This document shows positions 39,792-49,698 of a stretch of DNA of 64,000 bases, piece by piece; positions within the stretch are counted from its first letter, which is position 1, and each line of letters begins with the position of its first letter. The notes beneath the pieces were generated by a model, which had not been told where the DNA came from, did no database searches, and saw nothing but the letters and a program-made list of their open reading frames with translations. The stretch is taken from contig SVQA01000006.1 of NCBI GenBank assembly GCA_015065545.1, positions 62,001-126,000 of the forward strand, given 5' to 3'. The stretch is from Oscillospiraceae bacterium. Lineage in GTDB: Bacteria; Bacillota; Clostridia; Oscillospirales; Acutalibacteraceae. The position numbers and the translations under genes were made by a program.

Positions 39792-40687
39792 CCCAAAAGC
39801 TCGTTACCCTCTTTTCTGAGGTAACGACCGATAGACACCATACTTCCCAGTGCGCCTATAAGAATACCTGCACCGATGAATGCAAGGGTCATCCACCAAG
39901 CCACCTGAGAATAAGGAATAAAGTCTATTGCAACAATATTACGCACTGCCTTTGCAACTGCATCATAAACTAACATTACCAAAGCAGAAGAAATCGCACC
40001 TGAGATAAGTCCTATCACCATACCCTCCACAACAAAAGGAATACGGACAAAGGTGTTTGTCGCACCAACTGACTTCATAATGCTGATTTCAAATCTTCTT
40101 GAGTACATAGTCATTCTGATGCTGTTGGAAATAATGAATACAGAAATTACCACAAGAGCAATTACTATCCATAAGCTGACAGTACTCACAAGCTCATTGA
40201 GGTTTGTAAGCCTCTGTGCAATCTCTCTGGTATCTCTTGCTGAGTCAACTCCGTCAAGAGCAAGAATATCTGCCATTGTTGCGTCATACTCGCCCAAATC
40301 TCTCAGTGTAACATCTACCGCATGAGGAAAAGGATTGCCCTCACCCAGCATGTGCTCATAAAGGTCTTCACGGAGCTTTTCCTGATACTCCTTGATAGCA
40401 TCATTCTTATCAACAAAGGCTGTCTTGGTAACATTCTTCATTCGGTCAATTTCGTCGATAATGTAAACAGCATCTCTGTCTGTTATCTCATCATCAAAGA
40501 AAACTCGGGTAACATTTGTACCGCCGATTTCATCCATAGTATGTGTAACATTAATGGTCAAAAGCTCTGCCACACCTGTAAGGAGCAGACAAGAAATAAG
40601 AACACCGATGGAAGCAATGCTCATCATACGGTTATTCCATAAGCTTTTTATACCTTCTTTTACCAAATATCCAAATCCGCTTCTCAT
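39785..40687 (-). CDS. ftsX: Cell division protein FtsX
   Basis: KEGIKSLWNNRMMSIASIGVLISCLLLTG, SNSIRMTMYSRRFEISIMKSVGATNTFVRIPFVVEGMVIG. Confidence 0.94.
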   Translation of the reverse strand: MRSGFGYLVKEGIKSLWNNRMMSIASIGVLISCLLLTGVAELLTINVTHTMDEIGGTNVTRVFFDDEITDRDAVYIIDEIDRMKNVTKTAFVDKNDAIKEYQEKLREDLYEHMLGEGNPFPHAVDVTLRDLGEYDATMADILALDGVDSARDTREIAQRLTNLNELVSTVSLWIVIALVVISVFIISNSIRMTMYSRRFEISIMKSVGATNTFVRIPFVVEGMVIGLISGAISSALVMLVYDAVAKAVRNIVAIDFIPYSQVAWWMTLAFIGAGILIGALGSMVSIGRYLRKEGNELLGW

Positions 40688-40689
40688 AA

Positions 40690-41379
40690 TTACTCCTCTG
40701 CCACAGGCTGCTCAGTATCCTTTGTATCGGATACAACAACACCTTTATCGATAGTAATAACTCGTCTGCCGAAGCTCTGAACCAAGTCGTGCTGGTGGGT
40801 AACAATAAGAATTGTAGTGCCACGCTTATTAATCTCGGAAAGAAGCTCAATAATCTCGTAGCTCATTTCAGGGTCCACGTTACCTGTGGGCTCATCAGCA
40901 ATAATCATTCTGGGATTATTTACAAGTGCACGAGCAAGACCAACCCTCTGCTGCTCACCGCCCGAAAGCTCGGAAGGATAGCGGTCAGCCTTCTGCTCAA
41001 GACCTACAAGCTCAAGAATATAGGGCACTCTTTTTTTGATTGCTCTGCCTCTGGCACCAACCGCATGCATAGCAAATGCTACGTTATCGTAAACAGTCAT
41101 TTTATCAATAAGTCGGAAGTCCTGAAATACAATACCCATTGTGCGTCGAAGCTTTGGCACATGGCGTCTTTTCAGTTTATCAAGCTGCATATCGTTTACG
41201 ATGATTGAGCCTGATGTGGGTATTTCTTCTCTCATAATAAGCTTTAAGAAGGTACTTTTACCTGCACCTGAGGAGCCAACGATGAATACGAACTCCCCTT
41301 TATCTATGGTAAGGCTTGCTTTGTTAAGGGCATGGGTACCCGTCGCATAAACCTTTGAGACATTTCTGAATTCTATCAT
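40690..41379 (-). CDS. ftsE: Cell division ATP-binding protein FtsE
   Basis: GSSGAGKSTFLKLI, RTMGIVFQDFRLI, LSGGEQQRVGLARALVNNPRMIIADEPTGNVDP. Confidence 0.95.
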   Translation of the reverse strand: MIEFRNVSKVYATGTHALNKASLTIDKGEFVFIVGSSGAGKSTFLKLIMREEIPTSGSIIVNDMQLDKLKRRHVPKLRRTMGIVFQDFRLIDKMTVYDNVAFAMHAVGARGRAIKKRVPYILELVGLEQKADRYPSELSGGEQQRVGLARALVNNPRMIIADEPTGNVDPEMSYEIIELLSEINKRGTTILIVTHQHDLVQSFGRRVITIDKGVVVSDTKDTEQPVAEE

Positions 41380-41466
41380 AACTTGTCCTGCCTTTATATA
41401 TATAAACTTACCGAGTATTTAAAATCAATAGCAAAATACTGGAAAAATAATTCTTTTACCGAAAAT

Positions 41467-41510
41467 CGCTTTGCACACAAATACCCCACAGGGTCGCTGT
41501 GTACAAAGCG
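41467..41510 (-). terminator. Hairpin downstream of PucR-like gene
   Basis: cgctttg..cac / gtg..caaagcg inverted repeat, 3' of the 41534-42619 gene. Confidence 0.55.
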
Positions 41511-41533
41511 AAATCAAAAACTAATAAACTAAC

Positions 41534-42619
41534 TTAATATTTAGCGGGGCTGGCTGTAAGATATTTCTTAACCATAAGTGCTACCTTGAACACGATAGCG
41601 TCCTCAAACTCTCTCAGATCAAGACCTGTAAGCTTCTTGATTTTCTCAAGACGATACACCAGAGTGTTACGGTGTACAAAGAGCTTTCTGGAGGTTTCGG
41701 AAACGTTTAAGTTGTTCTCAAAGAACTTCTGAATTGTAAAGAGAGTTTCCTGGTCAAGGCTATCAATGGAACCGCGCTTGAAAACTTCCTTTAAGAACAT
41801 ATCACAAAGAGTTGTGGGAAGCTGATAAACAAGACGGGCAATACCCAGGTTATCGTAGCTTACTATTGAACGCTCGGTGTCGAATACCTTACCAACCTCT
41901 AAAGCCACCTGTGCCTCCTTGAATGAATGAGCAAGGTCCTTGATACCCTGTACAGAAGTACCGATACCGATTGCGCAGTGAGTATAAAACTCACTGGAGA
42001 GGGTGTCCACAATGGAGCTTGCCAGCTTCTCAAGGTCTTTGCTGTCAATACCGGACTTGAGCTCCTTAACAAGAGCGATGTCGGTCTCATTGATATTTAT
42101 AACGAAGTCCTTGTTCTTATCGGGGAAGAGATTCTGAACTATATCGTATGCAGATACATCTGTTTTGGATGTAATCTTAATAAGCATACAAACTCTTGTT
42201 ACATCATTATTGAAGTGAAGCTCTCTTGCTTTAATGTAAATATCACCGGGAAGAATGTTGTCAAGAATAACGTTCTTGATAAAATTGCTTCTATCGTATT
42301 TCTCGTCATAATACTGCTTGATGCTTGCAAGAGAAACAGACAAAAGCTGAACATACTTCTGTGCCAACTCATCAGAGCCTGATACAAACACAGCATACTC
42401 TGCCCTTGCGCTGTTACCAAAAGCCTTGTAAGTACAGCCGTTGATAACAAAAGGAACTGTTGCGCTGAGGGTTTCAGAGTTGATGTTCTCATTAACCTCG
42501 CCGATTCGACCAAGCTCGGAGCAGGCGATAACTACGGAAGTCTCGTCCACAACACCGATAACTCTATCGATAGCGTCCTTCATCTGATGGATAATACCCT
42601 GAAATAATCTGTTAGACAT
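41534..42619 (-). CDS. CdaR/PucR-family transcriptional regulator
   Basis: C-terminal PucR-type HTH: FFENNLNVSETSRKLFVHRNTLVYRLEKIKKLTGLDLREFEDAIVFKVAL. Confidence 0.88.
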   Translation of the reverse strand: MSNRLFQGIIHQMKDAIDRVIGVVDETSVVIACSELGRIGEVNENINSETLSATVPFVINGCTYKAFGNSARAEYAVFVSGSDELAQKYVQLLSVSLASIKQYYDEKYDRSNFIKNVILDNILPGDIYIKARELHFNNDVTRVCMLIKITSKTDVSAYDIVQNLFPDKNKDFVININETDIALVKELKSGIDSKDLEKLASSIVDTLSSEFYTHCAIGIGTSVQGIKDLAHSFKEAQVALEVGKVFDTERSIVSYDNLGIARLVYQLPTTLCDMFLKEVFKRGSIDSLDQETLFTIQKFFENNLNVSETSRKLFVHRNTLVYRLEKIKKLTGLDLREFEDAIVFKVALMVKKYLTASPAKY

Positions 42620-43081
42620 ATCTTTGCCTCCACCTACATTAATGATTAGTAGTCAAAATCCCGAAGAGTTTGTGGGAATGATACCAAAAATAATATATTT
42701 TCATATACATATTACACAAAAAAAAATAAAAATGCAACCTTTTTTCAAAAAAAAACTTATTTTTTTATAAAAATTGCTGAAATCGAGTTTTAAAAGGCAA
42801 AAAAACACTCACAAAATAAACTTTTTCATCACCTTTTTTCTCGGTAATAAACACAATGAAAAACCACAGACAAGTTTTAAAGCCCATCCTGCACATCAAT
42901 AATTTGTATACTTTTACAAGTACAAAACAAATTCGGCAGTCATTTATCTTTCCTATATAATAAAGATACTACGCAGCAGAAGGTTTTGGAATAAAAGGCG
43001 GATAGCATCCGCCCCAACGCACCAAACAGCTACCAACTTAACTCTCTTTAAAATTTCGGCGGTCGTAGCTTCTAAATAAAA

Positions 43082-43112
43082 AACAGCAGAAAGCGTGATG
43101 CCTTCTGCTGTT
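43082..43112 (-). terminator. Terminator downstream of ugpC-like gene
   Basis: aacagcagaa / ttctgctgtt, T-rich on minus side. Confidence 0.7.
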
Positions 43113-43130
43113 AAAAATATACTCAAAAAA

Positions 43131-44249
43131 TTAGTTAACGATTGTACGCTCTGTTTCTTTATCAAAAATGTGGATTCTTGTAAGATCAAGACCAATCTTG
43201 ATTGTATCGCCGGGTTTAGCTGTGGATGTAGGAGCAACACGAGCTGTAAGAGGAGCACCGTTTACGTTTACATACAGATATGTTTCTGCACCCATAAGCT
43301 CTGTAACATCAACATTAGCTGTGATAATACCGTTGCCGTCTGCAATAGCATTAAGGAACTCAGGCTCATCGTGGATGTGTTCAGGACGGATACCGAAACG
43401 AACTTCCTTGCCGATGTAGGGAGTGAGCTTGCCATCTGCATTCTTTGCAACAGGAAGCTTAATCTCGTAGTTATCGAACTTAAGTCCAACGCCGTCACCC
43501 ATCTTGATGAGAGTTGCATCTGCAAAGTTCATCTGGGGAGAACCGATGAAGCCAGCAACGAATTCGTTACAAGGCATATCGTAAAGGTTCTGGGGAGTAT
43601 CAACCTGCTGAACAAAGCCATCCTTCATAACAACGATACGAGTACCCATTGTCATAGCCTCTGTCTGGTCATGAGTAACATAGATGAATGTTGTTCCGAG
43701 TCTCTGATAAAGCTTGGAGATCTCTGTTCTCATGTTAGCTCTGAGCTTTGCATCAAGGTTGGAGAGAGGCTCATCAAGAAGGAATACCTTAGGATCACGA
43801 ACAATAGCACGACCAAGAGCAACACGCTGTCTCTGACCACCGGAGAGAGCCTTGGGACGTCTTTCAAGGTACTGCTCGATACCGAGGATTCTTGCTGCTT
43901 CCTCAACTCTTCTCTTAATTTCGTCCTTAGGCATCTTTCTGAGCTTAAGACCGAAAGCCATATTATCATATACGGACATGTGGGGATACAGAGCATAGTT
44001 CTGGAATACCATTGCGATGTCTCTGTCCTTGGGAGCTACGTCATTACAAAGCATATCGCCGATGTAAAGCTCGCCCTTGGAAATATCCTCAAGTCCTGCA
44101 ATCATACGCAGAGTAGTGGATTTACCGCAACCTGAAGGACCAACAAGGATGATAAATTCCTTGTCTGCAATCTCAAGGTTGAAGTCTGTAACAGCGGTAA
44201 CACCGCCGTCATAGATTTTGTAAACGTGTCTGAGTGATACATTTGCCAT
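43131..44249 (-). CDS. Sugar ABC transporter ATP-binding protein (UgpC/MsmK family)
   Basis: GPSGCGKSTTLRMIAGLEDISKGELYIGD, ALSGGQRQRVALGRAIVRDPKVFLLDEPLSNLDAKLR, C-terminal TOBE regulatory region. Confidence 0.95.
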   Translation of the reverse strand: MANVSLRHVYKIYDGGVTAVTDFNLEIADKEFIILVGPSGCGKSTTLRMIAGLEDISKGELYIGDMLCNDVAPKDRDIAMVFQNYALYPHMSVYDNMAFGLKLRKMPKDEIKRRVEEAARILGIEQYLERRPKALSGGQRQRVALGRAIVRDPKVFLLDEPLSNLDAKLRANMRTEISKLYQRLGTTFIYVTHDQTEAMTMGTRIVVMKDGFVQQVDTPQNLYDMPCNEFVAGFIGSPQMNFADATLIKMGDGVGLKFDNYEIKLPVAKNADGKLTPYIGKEVRFGIRPEHIHDEPEFLNAIADGNGIITANVDVTELMGAETYLYVNVNGAPLTARVAPTSTAKPGDTIKIGLDLTRIHIFDKETERTIVN

Positions 44250-44494
44250 TATAAAAGACCTCCATATAACTGGTAAGATATAAAATATCAGATTACACTA
44301 TCTTAATCTAAATAATAATATACCACTTTTTATTGAGTTTCTCAAGTAATGTTTTCACTAAATATTGATAAGATATTTTATGTAAAACGAACAGAAAGAA
44401 AAATTTTACCCAAATACAGTACTGCTTTTTTGGTAATTTCTAATATATAGGGTCTTTTTTTGTATTACTCACATTATGCTGTGTTAAAAACATC

Positions 44495-45016
44495 TTATTC
44501 TGTCAATGCTTTAACACAGGCCGGATACACAAAATCTGTTATATGTGCTGCCACCACCCTGCCTTTATATACAATCAAAACTCCAAAAAGCTGTATCTCG
44601 CTCTCAGCCTCTTTCGAAAGCTTCAGTGTATACATTTCTGCCTGCTTGCCGCAGTATGGCATAAGGTCAAACCCTTGGGATTTCTGCAGGTTGTTATACT
44701 CTTCAAACTGTAAAGAGTCGCAAGGTATGATTATCTCCTCCACGGCTACTTCCTCTGCAGCATACGAGAATTGTTCAAAAAATTTTTCTCTATCTTCCTT
44801 GTTATACGCTTCAAGACGAAATTTTCCCACACCTTCGCAATAGGATACAGACGGCACTCTGTTTACCCGATACAGAATAAAACCTAAAACCGCCACCGCT
44901 ACAAACAAAACGGAAACAATTATCACAAAGCTTTTCTTTTTATAAAATCTTTGTTTTATATTCTCAACATCGCTTTGTTTTTTGAACATTCTTTTGGGTA
45001 TAATAAAAAAACGCAT
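44495..45016 (-). CDS. Single-TM protein, possibly DUF4830-like
   Basis: TM near N-terminus; C-terminal SEIQLFGVLIVYKGRVVAAHITD. Confidence 0.65.
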   Translation of the reverse strand: MRFFIIPKRMFKKQSDVENIKQRFYKKKSFVIIVSVLFVAVAVLGFILYRVNRVPSVSYCEGVGKFRLEAYNKEDREKFFEQFSYAAEEVAVEEIIIPCDSLQFEEYNNLQKSQGFDLMPYCGKQAEMYTLKLSKEAESEIQLFGVLIVYKGRVVAAHITDFVYPACVKALTE

Positions 45017-45067
45017 CCTCTCACCTCATAAATTTATATGAAGCAAGAGGATATGTTAATGCCTTAA

Positions 45068-46228
45068 TTATTTATCTTTTAATTCGTCGGTAACTATATG
45101 TTCTATATTCTTTGAAAGATTTAAAAGCTTATCCTTAAAGAACGTGGGATACACCTGTAATTCACCCAATTTTTCTAATGGTACCCAATGCATATACTCT
45201 CTGCCTGCAAAGCAATAGGTTTCCTTGTTTATGTCCTTTTTGCCCTGAGGCTTCATAAGAAAATAGAGAGAGATTTCGTGAAACTTCTTATCTTTCAGCA
45301 CCACCTCATCCACAAAGAAGTTCTCATGCACAAAGAGAAGTCTGTCCACCTCGTATTCTACACCCGTTTCCTCAAAGACCTCTCGTTTCACAGCATCCTC
45401 GGCGTATTCCATAAGTTTGACACCGCCGCCTACGCTGTAGTAATATTCGGCAGCATCGTTCTTTGCAAGGAGCACACAGCCCTCCTCAACTATTACTGCT
45501 CCTGCACGAAGCTGAAAATACCTGTCGTTAGAAATAAATCTGCAGTCCTCGTCCCTGTCATCATCAATATTATTTTCTAAAAGCAAATTGCAAAGCCCTT
45601 CAGCACTGTCGGCAAAAACCTCTGCCCCGGCTTTTTCCATATCCTCTTTTTTGCCATAACCGTAGGTAACACCGATAAAATCCACAGCATTTGCCACAGC
45701 ACCCTTTGTATCAAAATCTGTGTCACCAATCATAACAACTCCATCCTCAGAAGTTGCACCCAGAGTGCTCATAGCATAAGGAATAATGTCCTCTTTTTCT
45801 CGTCTGCCTATGGAATGATCAGAGCCGCAAAGAGCGTCCAGAAGCTCCGTAATTCCCAAATAGTCACATACATTCTTTGCAGAAATCTCATTTTTTGAGG
45901 TACAAACAGCTACCTTGGTACCGTGTTCCTTCAGTTTAAGAAGCATCTCACGTGTACCCTCAAAGAGAGAATTGCGAGGCTCGCCCTCTGTATCATAATA
46001 ATCAAGATAGATTTTAAGAGCTTCCTTGCTCTCCTCCTCAGAAAGTCCGCAAACCCTCTGAAATGTTCTTATAAGAGGAGGACCTATATATCTGCTGTAA
46101 TCGGACAAATCGGGTATTTCCTTGCCCATCTTCTCCATTGTAAGCTCTATACACCTTCTGATTCCCGGAGCACTTGCGGTGAGAGTCCCGTCAAGATCAA
46201 AAAGCACATAATCATATTTTCGTCTCAT
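45068..46228 (-). CDS. HAD-family phosphatase fused to NUDIX hydrolase
   Basis: HAD: YVLFDLDGTLTASAPGI, GDTDFDTKGA; Nudix box GGVKLMEYAEDAVKREVFEETGV. Confidence 0.92.
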   Translation of the reverse strand: MRRKYDYVLFDLDGTLTASAPGIRRCIELTMEKMGKEIPDLSDYSRYIGPPLIRTFQRVCGLSEEESKEALKIYLDYYDTEGEPRNSLFEGTREMLLKLKEHGTKVAVCTSKNEISAKNVCDYLGITELLDALCGSDHSIGRREKEDIIPYAMSTLGATSEDGVVMIGDTDFDTKGAVANAVDFIGVTYGYGKKEDMEKAGAEVFADSAEGLCNLLLENNIDDDRDEDCRFISNDRYFQLRAGAVIVEEGCVLLAKNDAAEYYYSVGGGVKLMEYAEDAVKREVFEETGVEYEVDRLLFVHENFFVDEVVLKDKKFHEISLYFLMKPQGKKDINKETYCFAGREYMHWVPLEKLGELQVYPTFFKDKLLNLSKNIEHIVTDELKDK

Positions 46229-46338
46229 TTTTTCGCCGCCTTACACTATGGTCTTGTAAAACATTTTTATTTATGATATTATATATGTTAATATATTTTA
46301 AGGCTACTTTCAATACAAAATTCAAAACAGGTGATAAC

Positions 46339-47097
46339 TTGACTTCAAAAAAGCGAATTCACACCATTGACGAAATCCGTGGCTTCTGCGTATTCTGTAT
46401 GGTATTTTTCCACTGCTTCTTCACCTACGGCTATATGTTCGGCAACGAATTTGCGAAAAATCTTTTTGATTTTTTTGAGCACATAAGTTTTCTTTTTTCC
46501 GCTACATTTATTTTGATATGCGGTATATCCTGCAGGCTCAGCCGCAACAACTTCCTGCGAGGCTCAAAGATAATCGGTGCCGCCTTATGCGTTACCCTTG
46601 TTACTCTTATTGTTATGCCTGATATGCCCATCACCTTCGGTATTCTGCACCTGCTCGGAAGCTGTGTGCTTATTTATTCACTTGTGGGAAGATTCACCGA
46701 TAAAATTCCGGTTATCCCCGGTGTTGCTGTTTGTTTTCTGCTCTTCATTGTCGCCTACAATATGCCCGAAGGCAGATACATCGGGTTTGGAGATTTAAGG
46801 CTTGATTTACCCTCAAAGCTTTATGAAAGTGATTTTCTTATGATGTTCGGATTTTTGCCTGAGGGCAAGGCTTACTCCGACTATTTTCCCCTAATCCCCT
46901 ATATCTTCCCCTTCTTTGCAGGCACCTTTATAGGCAAATTTGCCAAGGAAGAAAGGTTCCCGAAATTTATGTATAAGGCACGTATAAAGCCCCTGTCTGT
47001 ACTGGGCAGAAATGCGTTCTTTGTTTATCTTATTCATCAGCCCCTGGCTTACGGGGTTTTCTATCTAATCTCACTTATTGGAGGAGTTAAATTATGA
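46339..47097 (+). CDS. DUF1624 / heparan-alpha-glucosaminide N-acetyltransferase-like membrane protein
   Basis: KRIHTIDEIRGFCVFCMVFFHCFFTYGY, TM segments, LIHQPLAYGVFYLI; probable TTG start at 46339 (ORF track starts 46273). Confidence 0.82.
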   Translation: MTSKKRIHTIDEIRGFCVFCMVFFHCFFTYGYMFGNEFAKNLFDFFEHISFLFSATFILICGISCRLSRNNFLRGSKIIGAALCVTLVTLIVMPDMPITFGILHLLGSCVLIYSLVGRFTDKIPVIPGVAVCFLLFIVAYNMPEGRYIGFGDLRLDLPSKLYESDFLMMFGFLPEGKAYSDYFPLIPYIFPFFAGTFIGKFAKEERFPKFMYKARIKPLSVLGRNAFFVYLIHQPLAYGVFYLISLIGGVKL

Positions 47098-48188
47098 AAC
47101 TTGGTATTGTAGGTCTGCCCAATGTTGGCAAAAGCACACTTTTCAACGCAATCACCAATGCAGGCGCTCAGTCTGCAAACTATCCTTTCTGTACAATCGA
47201 GCCTAACGTAGGTGTTGTTGCAGTACCCGACAAACGTCTGGACAAGCTCGCCGAAATGTACGATCCCGACAAGTACACCCCTGCTACCATTGAATTCGTT
47301 GATATTGCAGGTCTTGTAAAGGGTGCATCCAAGGGCGAGGGCCTTGGCAACAAGTTCCTCTCCAACATCCGCGAATGCGATGCTATCGTTCACGTTGTAC
47401 GTTGCTTTGAAGATGACGATATTATTCACGTTGAAGGCAGTGTTGACCCTGTAAGAGATATTGAAACCATCGATCTGGAGCTTATCCTTGCAGATGCAGA
47501 AATGGTACAGCGCCGTATTGACAAGGCACAGAAGATGCTCAAAGGTGATAAAAAATATCAGGTTGAGGTTGATTTCTTCAAGCGTGTACTTGCAGAGCTC
47601 AACGAAGGCAAATCCGCTCGCTCTGTTGAATGCACAGAAGAAGAGGCTGCACTCCTTGCTACCTCTGACCTGCTCACATCCAAGCCCATTATCTATGCCG
47701 CAAATATGAGCGAGTCCGACTTTGCAAACGGCATTGAAAACAACGAAGGTCTTAAAAAAGTTTCCGAAATTGCCGCTTTGGAAAATGCCGCAGTACTTCC
47801 TATATGTGCTTCCACCGAGGCTGACATTGCAGAGATGGACTATGAAGACAAAATTATGTTCCTCGCAGATTTAGGTTTGGAGCAGTCGGGTCTTGACCGT
47901 CTTATCAATGAGTGCTACACACTCCTCGGTCTTATCTCTTTCCTCACAGCAGGCAAGCAGGAGGTTCGTGCCTGGACAATCAAAAACGGCACAAAAGCTC
48001 CCGGTGCAGCAGGCAAGATACATACCGACTTTGAGCGCGGATTCATTCGTGCAGAGGTTATAGCTTATGAGGACCTTATCGCTTGCGGATCTATGGCGGC
48101 AGCCAAGGAAAAGGGTCTTGTCAGAAGCGAAGGCAAGGAATATGTTATGAAAGACGGAGATGTTGTTCTCTTCCGCTTCAATGTTTAA
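47094..48188 (+). CDS. ychF: Ribosome-binding ATPase YchF
   Basis: [67 protein letters not shown]-terminal TGS domain. Confidence 0.97.
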   Translation: MKLGIVGLPNVGKSTLFNAITNAGAQSANYPFCTIEPNVGVVAVPDKRLDKLAEMYDPDKYTPATIEFVDIAGLVKGASKGEGLGNKFLSNIRECDAIVHVVRCFEDDDIIHVEGSVDPVRDIETIDLELILADAEMVQRRIDKAQKMLKGDKKYQVEVDFFKRVLAELNEGKSARSVECTEEEAALLATSDLLTSKPIIYAANMSESDFANGIENNEGLKKVSEIAALENAAVLPICASTEADIAEMDYEDKIMFLADLGLEQSGLDRLINECYTLLGLISFLTAGKQEVRAWTIKNGTKAPGAAGKIHTDFERGFIRAEVIAYEDLIACGSMAAAKEKGLVRSEGKEYVMKDGDVVLFRFNV

Positions 48189-48205
48189 TTAATATATCTA
48201 CTTTC

Positions 48206-48235
48206 ATCGGCTGTTTTAAAAAGGCAGCCGATATT
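48206..48235 (+). terminator. Rho-independent terminator
   Basis: atcggctg / cagccgat then attttttaa. Confidence 0.75.
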
Positions 48236-48319
48236 TTTTAAGTTTTTTCAAAAAGCCCGTGAGGTTTCGGATGTTTTAGTCGTCTAATAGATGAACAAAG
48301 GAATAAAGGAGGCTTTTCT

Positions 48320-49243
48320 ATGAAAAAAATATTATCATTTATTTGTATATTATCCATACTCTCAGCCATAAGTCTATCGGGAATTTCTGCCGTGCGTGCA
48401 CCCATAGCATCAGGCGATGTGGATTTAGCAGAAGACAGGAACATAAAAGATGCAACCCTTATACAGAAATATTTGGCAGGTATTGTTGAATTCACAGCAC
48501 TTCAGGAGCTTCTTGCGGACACAGACGGTGACGGAAAAGTCACTATTAAAGATGCTACTCTGATACAAAAAGATATTGCAGACATAGCCCGTATTGAAAC
48601 AGATGGACTCTTCCCTTATATGGGAGCTCATTACTTCTACCCTGATTATAGTTCAGGCAAAGCTATGAGCGGTGTGCCTGTGACATTCTACGTTTCAGCC
48701 TTTGCGTACGACGAACGCAGCAACCCCATAACCTACGAATTTTATGTAAATGACGAACTTGTGCAGGAAAGAAGCGACAAAAGCTCCTTCACCTATACTT
48801 TTGAAGAAGCAGGTTCCTACCATATAAGTGCTAAGCTTTACAGCAGATTTGATTTTACAGAGAGGCTTTTCGGCTACTATGATTATGTGGTAGTTGAGCC
48901 TTATGAGAGCGAAGAACCCGTAATCAAATCCATTTACTGCACAAGGCAGACACATTCAGACTTTTTGTTTGAAGTTTATGAAAAAGAGGAACTCACTTTT
49001 GTGGCAGAAGCTATATATGGCAGCGGTGAGTATGAATACGCCTTTATCCTTGACGGCAAAACCATACAGGATTTCTCGGAGAAAAACACCTGCACCTATA
49101 TGTTCAAGGAACCCGAATATAACAGCTTTGATGACCCCTATGTAAATCAGTACACTTTGCAGGTAATTGCAAGGAACAAGGGTACAGATACCTCAACCAC
49201 AGAAGAGTACCATCTTACTATATCAATACCCCTACCCGCATAA
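48320..49243 (+). CDS. Secreted protein with N-terminal dockerin-like module and PKD/Ig-like repeats
   Basis: Signal peptide; GDVDLAEDRNIKDATLIQKYLAGIVEF...ADTDGDGKVTIKDATLIQKDIADI; SFTYTFEEAGSYHISAKL PKD-like motif. Confidence 0.83.
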   Translation: MKKILSFICILSILSAISLSGISAVRAPIASGDVDLAEDRNIKDATLIQKYLAGIVEFTALQELLADTDGDGKVTIKDATLIQKDIADIARIETDGLFPYMGAHYFYPDYSSGKAMSGVPVTFYVSAFAYDERSNPITYEFYVNDELVQERSDKSSFTYTFEEAGSYHISAKLYSRFDFTERLFGYYDYVVVEPYESEEPVIKSIYCTRQTHSDFLFEVYEKEELTFVAEAIYGSGEYEYAFILDGKTIQDFSEKNTCTYMFKEPEYNSFDDPYVNQYTLQVIARNKGTDTSTTEEYHLTISIPLPA

Positions 49244-49256
49244 ACCAACAAAAGAC

Positions 49257-49290
49257 AAAATGCAGTCCGAAAATTCGGACTGCATTTTTT
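49257..49290 (+). terminator. Rho-independent terminator
   Basis: aaaatgcagtccga-aaat-tcggactgcatttttt. Confidence 0.85.
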
Positions 49291-49315
49291 GCTTAATTTT
49301 TAAACATAAAAAACG

Positions 49316-49333
49316 ACCACCCTATTGGGTGGT
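49316..49333 (-). terminator. Terminator of 5S rRNA transcript
   Basis: accaccc-tatt-gggtggt hairpin with A-tract on + left side (T-tract on minus). Confidence 0.75.
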
Positions 49334-49341
49334 AGCTTTAA

Positions 49342-49457
<116 letters not shown>

Positions 49458-49495
49458 ACTATTATTTTGTGTCGCTCTCTTCAAGCGACTTCGTT

Positions 49496-49524
49496 ATTAT
49501 ACACTCCCTTTTTAAAATTGTCAA
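49496..49524 (-). promoter_or_regulatory. Consensus sigma-A promoter of the 5S rRNA gene
   Basis: Minus strand TTGACA (49524-49519) - 17 nt - TATAAT (49501-49496). Confidence 0.85.
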
Positions 49525-49610
49525 CACTTTTTTAAAATTTTTTCAAATTTTTTATTTCTCACCAAAAATCAACAAAAAACAGGGATATTTTGAAAATTTA
49601 TTCTTGATTG

Positions 49611-49639
49611 TTGACTTAACACTTAATAAATAGTAAAAT
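49611..49639 (+). promoter_or_regulatory. Sigma-A-type promoter for binding-protein gene
   Basis: TTGACT - 17 nt - TAAAAT. Confidence 0.65.
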
Positions 49640-49698
49640 ACATTTATATATACTATTATATATAATACGAGATTTTTCTCCAAAATTCTTACGGAGGT

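Noticed and set aside
38676-39824. 382-aa plus-strand ORF antisense to the EnvC-like M23 gene
   Set aside because: Low-complexity Phe/Leu/Cys-rich translation; overlaps a clear M23 gene.
43095-44135. 346-aa plus-strand ORF antisense to the UgpC-like gene
   Set aside because: Shadow ORF created by codon bias of the real gene on the other strand.
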